Below, one piece after another: positions 1-6,276 of a DNA stretch of 7,250 nt. The notes beneath the pieces are model-generated. The model saw only the letters and a list, made by a program, of their open reading frames with translations, had not been told where the DNA came from and ran no database searches. Every line of letters begins with the position of its first letter. Positions within the stretch are counted from its first letter, which is position 1. The stretch is from an uncultured Lachnospiraceae bacterium. GTDB taxonomy: Bacteria > Bacillota > Clostridia > Lachnospirales > Lachnospiraceae. The DNA lies in NCBI GenBank assembly GCA_902764045.1, contig CACWUI010000061.1, positions 1-7,250 on the forward strand, given 5' to 3'. The position numbers and the translations under genes were made by a program.

Positions 1-1
1 A

Positions 2-778
2 GAGTATAAAACCTCCGAAAAGGATACGGTGGCTCTGGCAAATGAACTGCTTGCAGGTCTTGATAAAGTTGAGACCACCGACCGCAGTGTTGTCATTAAG
101 CCTGTGGATGTGAGGGTGGAAAACGTAAGCTTCCAGGAGGGTGAGATGATCGTTTATTTTTCCGACAATTATGTATCCATGGATCCCACCACAGAGGCTA
201 TGTACCGTACGGCGGTTGTAAAAACTCTGTCCCAGATCGAGGGGGTTGATTTTGTATGCTTCCGGGATTCACAGGATGTTATCACCCTTGATTCCGGGCG
301 CAAGCTGTCATCCTTAAAGAGCGAGGATTATGTGGATGATTCCAATGACATCCGTGATGACACAAGATGGATGAACGTTGGTCTTTACTATACCAATGAA
401 GACGGGGATGCCCTTGTCCGGACGGATACCAATATCGCTTATAACAGCAACGAGACCGTTGAAAAGATGATAGTATCAAGGCTTACGGAGGGGCCCGTGG
501 AGGCTGGTCTTTATCCCGTTATCCCCGAAGATACCAAGATCCTGGGTGTATCTTTAAGAAACGGTGTCTGCTATGTAAACTTTGACGGGGAATTTCTCAC
601 AGGCAATGTAAATGCATCCGGAAATCTTCCCGTATATTCCGTGGTAAATTCATTGTGCGAGCTGGATGGTGTCAACGAAGTCCGTATCATGATAGACGGA
701 AGTTCTGACGTGGATTACAGGGAAAATCTGTCCCTGGATACCAATTTTACATTCGATAATTCTTATATTTCCGATTAA
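2..778 (+). CDS. GerMN-domain protein, probable envelope lipoprotein (5' end outside window)
   Basis: The reading frame is open from base 2, so the gene starts before the window; the GTG at 29 is an internal valine codon, since in-frame coding continues to its left and no ribosome binding site precedes it. The visible 258 residues contain two modules like the GerMN domain of the spore germination protein GerM. The first has the core GEMIVYFSDNY and ends at IEGVDFVCF. The second, more complete, starts near VGLYYTNEDGDALV and carries the hallmarks LTEGPVEAGLYPVIPEDTK, then VCYVNFDGEF, then DGVNEVRIMIDG. Proteins of this kind are usually exported lipoproteins; the signal peptide and lipobox would lie in the missing part, so export is inferred. 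Their molecular role is poorly defined, and the domain also occurs in non-spore proteins. comEC begins 25 bases downstream with its own ribosome binding site, which suggests co-transcription. The family call is firm and the function is open. Confidence 0.85.
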   Translation, partial: EYKTSEKDTVALANELLAGLDKVETTDRSVVIKPVDVRVENVSFQEGEMIVYFSDNYVSMDPTTEAMYRTAVVKTLSQIEGVDFVCFRDSQDVITLDSGRKLSSLKSEDYVDDSNDIRDDTRWMNVGLYYTNEDGDALVRTDTNIAYNSNETVEKMIVSRLTEGPVEAGLYPVIPEDTKILGVSLRNGVCYVNFDGEFLTGNVNASGNLPVYSVVNSLCELDGVNEVRIMIDGSSDVDYRENLSLDTNFTFDNSYISD

Positions 779-792
779 AAACTAAATAACCG

Positions 793-799
793 AAAGGAG
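793..799 (+). promoter_or_regulatory. Ribosome binding site of comEC
   Basis: AAAGGAG lies four bases upstream of the ATG at 804 (the G run may pair slightly shifted as AGGAGT). It is the only good Shine-Dalgarno sequence in the 25-base gap and supports 804 as the start. There is no terminator in this gap. Confidence 0.7.
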
Positions 800-803
800 T
801 CAG

Positions 804-3227
804 ATGAAACGACCTGTTTTATGGTTGGCATTTCCCGTTATAGCCATGTGTATAGCGGGAGTTTTTTCCGATGCCGATTTTTTTATTATCTTCTTAACGC
901 TGGTCCTCAGCGTGATCATTTTTCTATTTTATCTTAAACGCAAAGGGCGGGGTGATCCCCCGGATCCGATAAAAAAGATCTTTTTTCCCTGGTTTGTTAT
1001 TCTATTTATTTTTTTCTTTATCATCATCAATAATATTTCCCTTCCGAAGACCATTGTACATATAAATAACAGCGGCGAATCCCCGGAGGTTGAATTTACG
1101 GGAACGGTGTCGAGATTTACCAAAAAGGAAGAGTATATGAGTGTGCATTTAAAGAACGCTAATATCCTTTCAGAAGGTAATAAAGAAAGTATCCGGGGTG
1201 TTCTGGTCTATTGTGAACCCATGGACTTAAAAGTAGGAGACAGGGTGAAATGCAGAGGAAAGTTAAAAGCCCTTGAAAAGCCCCGGATGGAGGGCTGCTT
1301 TGATGAAAAAAGCTATTATGAGTCAATAAAGATTTTTTCCAAATGCAATGCGGAGGAATTTCAGGTTTTCGCTCATGATAAAAACCCGGTTACGGTTGTG
1401 GCAAATACCGTAAAAGAATATCTGTCCGATTCATATATGAAGATCTCCCCGGAATATGCTGGAAGGCTTTCCGCCATAACCCTGGGGGATCAGAGTCTTT
1501 TGGAGGAGGACATAAAGGAGTCCTACAGGAAAAACGGGATAGGACATCTCCTTGCCATAAGCGGATTGCACGTTTCCCTTACGGGGATGTTTATCTATAA
1601 GCTCTTGCGGAAAACGGGAACCTCCTTTGTGCCCTGCGTGATCCTCGGCGCGTTGGTGATACTTATATATACTGTGCTTACGGGAGGCTCCGTGTCGTCA
1701 GTCAGGGCGGGGGTAATGTTCTGTCTTGCGATCATTGCGGACATTCCCGGCAGGTCTTACGATCCGGTCTCGGCGTTGTTTTTGCAGTGTATGATAACCC
1801 TGCTTATCAATCCATATTCCATAAGAGGGCCTTCATTTCTTTTGTCTTATATATCTGTTCTTTCTATAAGCCTGATAAGCGTATCGGGCAATTCCATAAG
1901 GGTTGCCATGGACAAATCTTTTATTTCAAAACTCCTGTTTTCCGATGTGCTGGTATCTGCTGCGGTTTTCTTTGCTCTTTTGCCTGTGAATCTAATTTTT
2001 TATAATGAGGCCCCGGGTTATTCCGTACTTTTAAATCTCCTTGTAATACCATTGTCGCCGGTACTTATGGGGCTTGGTTTCGGTGCCGGCTTTGCGGGAG
2101 GTATTTTCCCCGAAGCAGGGCGATTCCTGGTGGCGGTGCCTGAGAGGATATTTGATCTATATGATCACCTGTGCAGGGGTTTTGAAAACATTTTCGGTGG
2201 TATTACCATCACCGGCAGTCCGGTGATATTGCAGGTTGTGATCTATTATATCCTTCTGGGCTTATTTTATTATCTGTTCAGAAGAAGGATAGTAAAAGAA
2301 GTCGTCCATGCACACAGATCCTGTCTTTTGGCAGATGGCAGGAACCGGAAAAAACTTATTGATAAGATAAAGAAACCGGCTTGTTTTTCAGTTGCTGCGG
2401 TCATCCTGGGGGTATTTCTTCTTGGGGCTGCGCCAAGGGAAGGGTTTTATGTCACCATGCTTGATGTGGGTCAGGGGGATTCCGTTTTTATCCATACGGA
2501 AACCGGCAGGGATTTTCTCTTTGATGCCGGTTCCGGGAATATAAAAAATGTTTATTCCAAAAGGGTGGAGCCCTTTTTAAAGTACAGGGGCGTAAAAAAG
2601 ATAGATGCCGTCTTTATAAGTCATACCGATGATGACCATGTAAATGCGGTTACGGATATGATCGAAAAGAATGATATACGTATCTCAAATATCGTCCTGC
2701 CGGATATAAAAGATGAATTTAAAAACGAGGCTTACCGGGAGATCGAAAGGGAGTCCGGGAATAAGGGGATTAAGGTGCTGTATGCTTCTGCGGGATTTGA
2801 GATAAAAGAAGAAGAGTACTCTGTGTCCTGTCTGTTCCCGGGAAAGAAAGAGAGCTTTACGGATATTAATTCCTTGAGCGGTGTTTTCCGGTTTGAATAT
2901 AAGGGCTTTTCTTTATTGCTTACGGGAGATATTACTGAAGAGACAGAGCAAAAGTTGCTTCGTGACAGGGTGATAGGACCGGCGACGGTGCTTAAGGTGG
3001 CGCATCACGGGTCGAATTATTCAAGCTGTGAGGAGTTTTTGACCGCCGTCTCACCGGAGCTTGCCATTATTTCTTGCGGTGTAAATAACCGTTACGGGCA
3101 TCCGGGCGTCAAGACCGTTGAAAGACTGGAGTCTCAGGGCATTCCCTATAAGGTGACATCAGAGTCCGGCGCCATCACCCTTAAGCCCGCCGCCGCCGGA
3201 GTGAAGGTGAATGGGTGTCTGGACTAA
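804..3227 (+). CDS. comEC: ComEC/Rec2 DNA internalization channel
   Basis: ComEC is the polytopic membrane protein that carries single-stranded DNA across the cytoplasmic membrane in natural transformation. The 807-residue protein has the full three-part architecture. Hydrophobic segments at about 4-20, 25-44 and 60-80 lead into a DUF4131-like extracytoplasmic region (about 85-190, with VGDRVKCRGKL). A multi-helix Competence domain follows (about 220-495), containing the family signature GIGHLLAISGLHVSL at 245-259 and GGSVSSVRAGVM at 294-305. The C-terminal metallo-beta-lactamase-like domain (about 548-790) carries DVGQGDS at 554-560, DAGSG at 574-578, the metal-binding HTDDDH at 607-612, LTGD at 706-709, AHHGS at 733-737 and GHP at 765-767. 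All expected metal-ligand motifs are present, so the domain looks intact; it is thought to act as a nuclease on the incoming strand, which is not shown here. Length is normal for a three-domain ComEC. No comEA lies immediately upstream; a GerMN gene occupies that place. Competence of the host cannot be inferred from this gene alone. Confidence 0.96.
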   Translation: MKRPVLWLAFPVIAMCIAGVFSDADFFIIFLTLVLSVIIFLFYLKRKGRGDPPDPIKKIFFPWFVILFIFFFIIINNISLPKTIVHINNSGESPEVEFTGTVSRFTKKEEYMSVHLKNANILSEGNKESIRGVLVYCEPMDLKVGDRVKCRGKLKALEKPRMEGCFDEKSYYESIKIFSKCNAEEFQVFAHDKNPVTVVANTVKEYLSDSYMKISPEYAGRLSAITLGDQSLLEEDIKESYRKNGIGHLLAISGLHVSLTGMFIYKLLRKTGTSFVPCVILGALVILIYTVLTGGSVSSVRAGVMFCLAIIADIPGRSYDPVSALFLQCMITLLINPYSIRGPSFLLSYISVLSISLISVSGNSIRVAMDKSFISKLLFSDVLVSAAVFFALLPVNLIFYNEAPGYSVLLNLLVIPLSPVLMGLGFGAGFAGGIFPEAGRFLVAVPERIFDLYDHLCRGFENIFGGITITGSPVILQVVIYYILLGLFYYLFRRRIVKEVVHAHRSCLLADGRNRKKLIDKIKKPACFSVAAVILGVFLLGAAPREGFYVTMLDVGQGDSVFIHTETGRDFLFDAGSGNIKNVYSKRVEPFLKYRGVKKIDAVFISHTDDDHVNAVTDMIEKNDIRISNIVLPDIKDEFKNEAYREIERESGNKGIKVLYASAGFEIKEEEYSVSCLFPGKKESFTDINSLSGVFRFEYKGFSLLLTGDITEETEQKLLRDRVIGPATVLKVAHHGSNYSSCEEFLTAVSPELAIISCGVNNRYGHPGVKTVERLESQGIPYKVTSESGAITLKPAAAGVKVNGCLD

Positions 3228-3249
3228 ATCTCCATTTTTATATTATAAT
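3220..3249 (+). promoter_or_regulatory. Candidate holA promoter giving a leaderless or near-leaderless mRNA
   Basis: A perfect -10 hexamer TATAAT lies at 3244-3249. Upstream, across an 18-base spacer, TGGACT (3220-3225) matches four of six bases of TTGACA and overlaps the end of comEC. Transcription normally starts about seven bases after the -10 box, which is at 3256-3258, on or next to the holA ATG. The region is AT-rich, so a chance match is possible. Confidence 0.45.
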
Positions 3250-3257
3250 TTCCCCAA

Positions 3258-4223
3258 ATGAAAAACATTAACGACCACATAAAACAAAACACATTCAACC
3301 ATTGCTATCTCCTGATCGGAGAGGAAGATTACTTAAAGCAGCAGATGAAGAATAATCTTTCCAAAGCCATTATCGGTGATGACACCATGAACAGATCGGT
3401 GTTTAAGGAAAAACCCGATGAAAAGGAGATATGCGAACTGGCCCGTACCCTTCCCTTCTTTTCGGAGAGACGTCTTATCATCCTGGACTCTTCGGACTTT
3501 TTTTCATGGGCATCGGATGATCTTTGCGGGATATTAAATAATATGCCGGATTATCTTTATATCATCATCATCGAAAACTCGGCTGACAAAAGAAAGAAGA
3601 CCTATAAAGCGATACAGAAGGCAGGATATATCTGCGAGCTGAAAACCCGGTCACAGGGTGATCTGCGAAAGTTCATCCAGGGAAAATGCAAGGAAGAAGG
3701 GGTTGATATCGACCCGGCTGCTGCCGATGCCCTTATCAGTGCCACAAACGGTGATCTGAACACCATTTCAAACGAACTGGACAAGCTTTTTGCCTATACC
3801 CTGGATAAAGGCTCCATTAATGCAGAGGACATTAAAAAAGTATGCAGCATTTCTCTTGAGGAGAAGGTGTTTGACATGATAGAGGCCATCGGGAAAAGGG
3901 ATAATAAAAAAGCCATGAGCCTTTACAGGGATCTGGTGGCGCTAAAGGAACCGCCGGTAAAGATACTGATACTTATGGAAAGGCAGTTTATGGGCATTGC
4001 CCAGGTGAAGGGTTCCGCAAATGTGGAGGCTTCTCAGATCGGAATGAAAGGAGTCCCGCCTTTTGTGCTGAAAAAATACCGCGAACAGGCGGCGAATTTT
4101 TCGATGGATGAATTGAAGGGATTGCTGAAGGTGTTCGAGGATACGGAGTACAGGATAAAGACCGGACTGATTTCAGACAGGAACGGGTTGGAGATCGTTA
4201 TCGCCGGGGCTCTGGGAAGCTGA
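3258..4223 (+). CDS. holA: DNA polymerase III delta subunit (clamp loader)
   Basis: The delta subunit opens the beta sliding clamp within the clamp-loader complex so that it can be placed on primed DNA. The 321-residue length is close to the family norm. Family features are the N-terminal CYLLIGEEDYLKQQ (16-29), the segment TLPFFSERRLIIL (64-76) at the place of the clamp-contacting hydrophobic pair, DLNTISNELDKLFAY (166-180) at the end of the AAA-like lid region, and the C-terminal collar helices with EDTEYRIKTG (294-303). The start is forced: an in-frame TAA at 3246-3248 excludes any extension, no start codon lies between it and the ATG at 3258, and the next methionine (residue 30) would remove the GEEDYL motif. 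There is no Shine-Dalgarno sequence; bases 3223-3257 contain no G at all. The gene follows comEC by 30 bases, as in Bacillus-type gene order, and ends at a terminator shared with the convergent rpsT. Confidence 0.94.
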   Translation: MKNINDHIKQNTFNHCYLLIGEEDYLKQQMKNNLSKAIIGDDTMNRSVFKEKPDEKEICELARTLPFFSERRLIILDSSDFFSWASDDLCGILNNMPDYLYIIIIENSADKRKKTYKAIQKAGYICELKTRSQGDLRKFIQGKCKEEGVDIDPAAADALISATNGDLNTISNELDKLFAYTLDKGSINAEDIKKVCSISLEEKVFDMIEAIGKRDNKKAMSLYRDLVALKEPPVKILILMERQFMGIAQVKGSANVEASQIGMKGVPPFVLKKYREQAANFSMDELKGLLKVFEDTEYRIKTGLISDRNGLEIVIAGALGS

Positions 4224-4228
4224 AGCAC

Positions 4229-4259
4229 AAAAAAACAACCCATCCGGGTTGTTTTTTTT
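4229..4259. terminator. Bidirectional intrinsic terminator between holA and rpsT
   Basis: The stem CAACCC (4236-4241) pairs with GGGTTG (4246-4251) around a four-base loop, ATCC. A run of seven A (4229-4235) precedes the stem and eight T (4252-4259) follow it, extending the pairing to about 13 base pairs. Read from the plus strand it ends holA (stop at 4221-4223) with a U8 tail; read from the minus strand it ends rpsT with a U7 tail. The last two T of the run belong to the complement of the rpsT stop codon. Confidence 0.93.
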
Positions 4260-4518
4260 AAAGAGCGTTAACTGCTTTTGTAAGTCTTGCGATCTTTCTT
4301 GCCGCATTGTTCTTGTGATAGATGCCTTTGTTGGCAGCTCTCTGGATAGAGCTTACCGCAGGTGTCAGTGCCTCTGATGCAGCTGCCTTGTCCTTAGCTG
4401 CGACCGCTGCCTCAACCTTCTTGATCTCGGTCTTTACAGCGCTCTTGACAGCTTTATTTCTCTGGGCTCTGGCATCATTGGTTCTGATCCTTTTCTTTGC
4501 AGACTTAATGTTAGCCAT
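4258..4518 (-). CDS. rpsT: Small-subunit ribosomal protein S20
   Basis: S20 is a primary 16S rRNA-binding protein of the 30S subunit. The 86-residue product has the expected length and composition: the canonical N-terminus MANIKSAKKR, a lysine- and arginine-rich first helix (RAQRNKAVKSAVKT), an alanine-rich central stretch (about 36-50), and the conserved C-terminal block RAANKGIYHKNNAARKIARL (60-79). The start is supported by a perfect AGGAGG ten bases upstream on the minus strand. It is a single-gene unit, convergent with holA and divergent from pepD. The plus-strand open frame across the same bases is a shadow produced by the biased codons. The position next to holA is the usual Firmicute arrangement. 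Confidence 0.98.
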   Translation of the reverse strand: MANIKSAKKRIRTNDARAQRNKAVKSAVKTEIKKVEAAVAAKDKAAASEALTPAVSSIQRAANKGIYHKNNAARKIARLTKAVNAL

Positions 4519-4527
4519 AAAAGTTTA

Positions 4528-4548
4528 TCCTCCTGAAAATTTATTATA
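4528..4548 (-). promoter_or_regulatory. rpsT -10 box and ribosome binding site
   Basis: On the minus strand a perfect TATAAT (complement of 4543-4548) lies nine bases before AGGAGGA (complement of 4528-4534), which sits nine bases before the ATG. Transcription from this box would begin near 4536 and give a leader under 20 nucleotides, with essentially only the ribosome binding site in it. No convincing -35 box is seen 16-18 bases upstream (best about three of six matches), so an activator or a second promoter further up is possible. The leader is too short for an attenuator or a riboswitch. Confidence 0.6.
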
Positions 4549-4553
4549 TAATT

Positions 4554-4592
4554 CAAAGTATCACGGACGACCGTTGAATTAAACATACTTTG
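4554..4592. repeat. Inverted repeat in the rpsT-pepD divergent promoter region
   Basis: CAAAGTAT (4554-4561) and ATACTTTG (4585-4592) are perfect 8-base inverted copies 23 bases apart. Between them lies a smaller dyad, ACGG (4563-4566) and CCGT (4571-4574), around a four-base centre. The repeat sits upstream of the rpsT -10 box on one side and overlaps the likely pepD promoter on the other. It could be an operator or a chance match in AT-rich DNA; the regulator is unknown. Confidence 0.4.
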
Positions 4593-4616
4593 CTATTTTA
4601 TAGATACAGAAAGGAA
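4574..4616 (+). promoter_or_regulatory. Candidate pepD promoter and ribosome binding site
   Basis: TTGAAT (4574-4579) matches four of six bases of a -35 box. An AT-rich stretch follows that contains TATAGA (4599-4604, 19-base spacing) and an extended -10-like TGCTATTTT (4591-4599), for which the spacing to TTGAAT is too short. No combination is ideal. The ribosome binding site AGAAAGGAA (4608-4616) is moderate and lies eight bases before the ATG at 4625. Confidence 0.4.
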
Positions 4617-4624
4617 TTGTCAAC

Positions 4625-6082
4625 ATGTCAGATATTAATTTCTTATCCGAAAAATACAAATTCTGGAAATTTTTCCGGGAAATATCAGAGATACCAAGAG
4701 GTTCGGGTAACTGCGAAAGGATAAGCGGTTACATTGCGGAGTTTGCAGGAACACGGGATCTAAGATACAGAAAAGACGAAAGCGGGAACGTGATCATCTT
4801 TAAGCCTGCATCCCCCGATTGTAAAACTGACAAAAAGGTAATGCTTCAGGGGCATCTGGATATGGTCACCGTTAAAACAGATGACTGCAAAAAGGATTTT
4901 TTAAACGAAGGCCTTGACCTGACGGTGGAAGAAGGCTACGTGAAAGCCAAAGGTACAAGTCTTGGGGCTGACAACGGCATAGGAGTTGCTTATATCCTGG
5001 AGGTGCTTGATGATGAAACTCTTACGCATCCCGGGATAGAGGCTGTATTTACCACGGATGAGGAAACAGGAATGCTTGGGGCGGATGCCCTTGATACAGG
5101 TGATCTGGAAAGCTCGTTTTTGCTTAATATCGATTCGGAGGAAGAAGGGGTCTTTACCGCCGGCTGCGCGGGAAATACATTCTGCCTCATAAACTTTAAG
5201 CCTGAATGTGAAAAAACAAAGGCAAACTCCTATAAGATAAGCTTTAATGATCTGACCGGCGGTCATTCGGGAGTGGAGATAGGAAAGCACAGGGGGAATG
5301 CTTACCGCCTTCTGGGGCGTCTCATTTCCCAAATGCGGGAAGTCCTTAAAGATATCAGCTTTGTTTCCATCGACGGCGGTGGTAAGGATAATGCCATTGC
5401 GGTAAGCTGTGAGGCTGTTGTGTGCACAGATGCATCTGAGGAGGATTTCAAAAAAGCATTCGTCTCCGAGTCTGAAAAGATAAAAGAAGCTTACGCTTTA
5501 AGCGATCCCCATATGAGGATAGAGTATGCCGCCACAGATCCGGGAAATGAGCCCCTTTGTTTTACCCAAAAAGACAATGAAAAAATGATGTCCCTCCTGA
5601 CGGAGATCCCGGACGGTGTGGTCAGGATGTTCGGTGAAAATGCGGAACTGGTGGAGACATCTCTTAATCTGGGGATCGTCGAGGCTGACAAAGACGGGGT
5701 CAAAATGCATATCTGCTTAAGGAGCAACGTGGAAGTGCAGAGGGAGTACTTAAAAAAACTGCTTGAAAAGCAGATAACCCGTCTTGGTGCACAGGTCACC
5801 TTCGGCCCCGAAACGCAGATATGGAGTTTCCGTAAGGAGTCTGTTTTAAGGGATACGATAACAGACGTATATGCGAGGGTCTCAGGCAGTAAGGCCACGG
5901 TCAATGTGATGCACGCAGGGGTGGAATGCGGCTTTTTTACAAACAAGATGCCGGGACTTGACGCAGTGTCATTCGGCCCTGAAATAAGGGATATCCACAC
6001 ATATCACGAAAGATTAAACATCAGATCGGCAGAGATGTATCGCGAGATCATCATAAAGACCCTGGAAAGACTGTGCACTTGA
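4625..6082 (+). CDS. pepD: Aminoacyl-histidine dipeptidase (peptidase D, M20 family)
   Basis: PepD is a cytoplasmic dizinc exopeptidase that cleaves dipeptides, classically X-His such as carnosine, and feeds peptide-nitrogen and amino-acid supply. At 485 residues it matches the usual length. The M20 zinc-site motifs are in order: QGHLDM with metal ligand His77 and catalytic Asp79, GADNG with bridging Asp116, DEETGM with general base Glu146 and ligand Glu147, NIDSEE with Asp170, and HTYHER with His461. The roles are assigned from characterised PepD enzymes. The insert between the catalytic halves (about 185-400) holds the dimerisation or lid domain, with LTGGHSGVEIG at 210-220 and an intact GGGKDNAIAV at 251-260. 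No signal peptide is seen. The gene stands alone, divergent from rpsT, and is closed by its own terminator. Exact dipeptide preference cannot be read from the sequence. Confidence 0.95.
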   Translation: MSDINFLSEKYKFWKFFREISEIPRGSGNCERISGYIAEFAGTRDLRYRKDESGNVIIFKPASPDCKTDKKVMLQGHLDMVTVKTDDCKKDFLNEGLDLTVEEGYVKAKGTSLGADNGIGVAYILEVLDDETLTHPGIEAVFTTDEETGMLGADALDTGDLESSFLLNIDSEEEGVFTAGCAGNTFCLINFKPECEKTKANSYKISFNDLTGGHSGVEIGKHRGNAYRLLGRLISQMREVLKDISFVSIDGGGKDNAIAVSCEAVVCTDASEEDFKKAFVSESEKIKEAYALSDPHMRIEYAATDPGNEPLCFTQKDNEKMMSLLTEIPDGVVRMFGENAELVETSLNLGIVEADKDGVKMHICLRSNVEVQREYLKKLLEKQITRLGAQVTFGPETQIWSFRKESVLRDTITDVYARVSGSKATVNVMHAGVECGFFTNKMPGLDAVSFGPEIRDIHTYHERLNIRSAEMYREIIIKTLERLCT

Positions 6083-6111
6083 CAAACTGATGTTTATAAA
6101 ATAATATACTC

Positions 6112-6149
6112 ACCGAACCTTTATTCTTTAGGTTCGGTTTTTTATTTTT
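6112..6149 (+). terminator. Intrinsic terminator of pepD
   Basis: ACCGAACCT (6112-6120) pairs perfectly with AGGTTCGGT (6130-6138) around a nine-base loop. The T-run 6138-6143 and a second T-run 6145-6149 follow. It starts 29 bases after the pepD stop codon and separates pepD from the DUF5688 gene. The minus strand lacks an equivalent T-run, so it works in one direction. Confidence 0.92.
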
Positions 6150-6276
6150 CTGAAAATTCATTTTATTTTTTCTTTAAAAAGTCTGTTTTACTTTCTGTAA
6201 AAGCTTTTAATTTTCTAATGACATTTTCCCGAAAATCTAAAAAATCAAATATTTAAAAAACGAGAGGAAAAGAAGA
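6150..6276 (+). promoter_or_regulatory. AT-rich upstream region of the DUF5688 gene with small dyads and a ribosome binding site
   Basis: This 127-base stretch is mostly A and T and has no coding frame. It holds a palindrome TAAAAGCTTTTA (6198-6209), an overlapping hairpin TTTTAC-loop-GTAAAA (6186-6202), and a dyad ATTTTC-CC-GAAAAT (6223-6236). Candidate -10 boxes are TTTAAT (6206-6211) and TCTAAT (6214-6219), each five of six, and ATGACA (6218-6223) resembles a -35 box, but no pair is well spaced. The ribosome binding site GAGAGGAAA (6262-6270) lies six bases before the ATG at 6277. A promoter must lie here because a strong terminator precedes it, but I cannot place it. Confidence 0.5.

Noticed and set aside
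29..31. GTG at 29 as the start of the GerMN gene
   Set aside because: The frame is open to the left edge, no ribosome binding site precedes it, and a start here would leave no export signal and cut into the first module. The gene most likely begins outside the window.
949..960. GGGG-TGAT-CCCC hairpin inside comEC
   Set aside because: It codes for the Gly-Arg-Gly-Asp-Pro-Pro stretch after the second hydrophobic segment, is short and has no T-run. Chance in a coding sequence is the simpler explanation.
1787..2005. Plus-strand 72-codon frame within comEC
   Set aside because: It overlaps the Competence domain of comEC in another frame, lacks a ribosome binding site and shows no family resemblance.
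4322..4582. Long plus-strand open frame of 86 codons rich in Ala, Leu and Val, resembling a small membrane protein
   Set aside because: It is antisense to rpsT, whose product is unmistakable. The hydrophobic look comes from reading the complement of lysine- and alanine-rich codons, and no ribosome binding site precedes it.
5491..6000. Minus-strand open frame of 169 codons inside pepD, and a second one at 4901-5332
   Set aside because: Both are antisense to a full-length, motif-complete pepD. They show no family features and are the usual shadow frames of a long gene.
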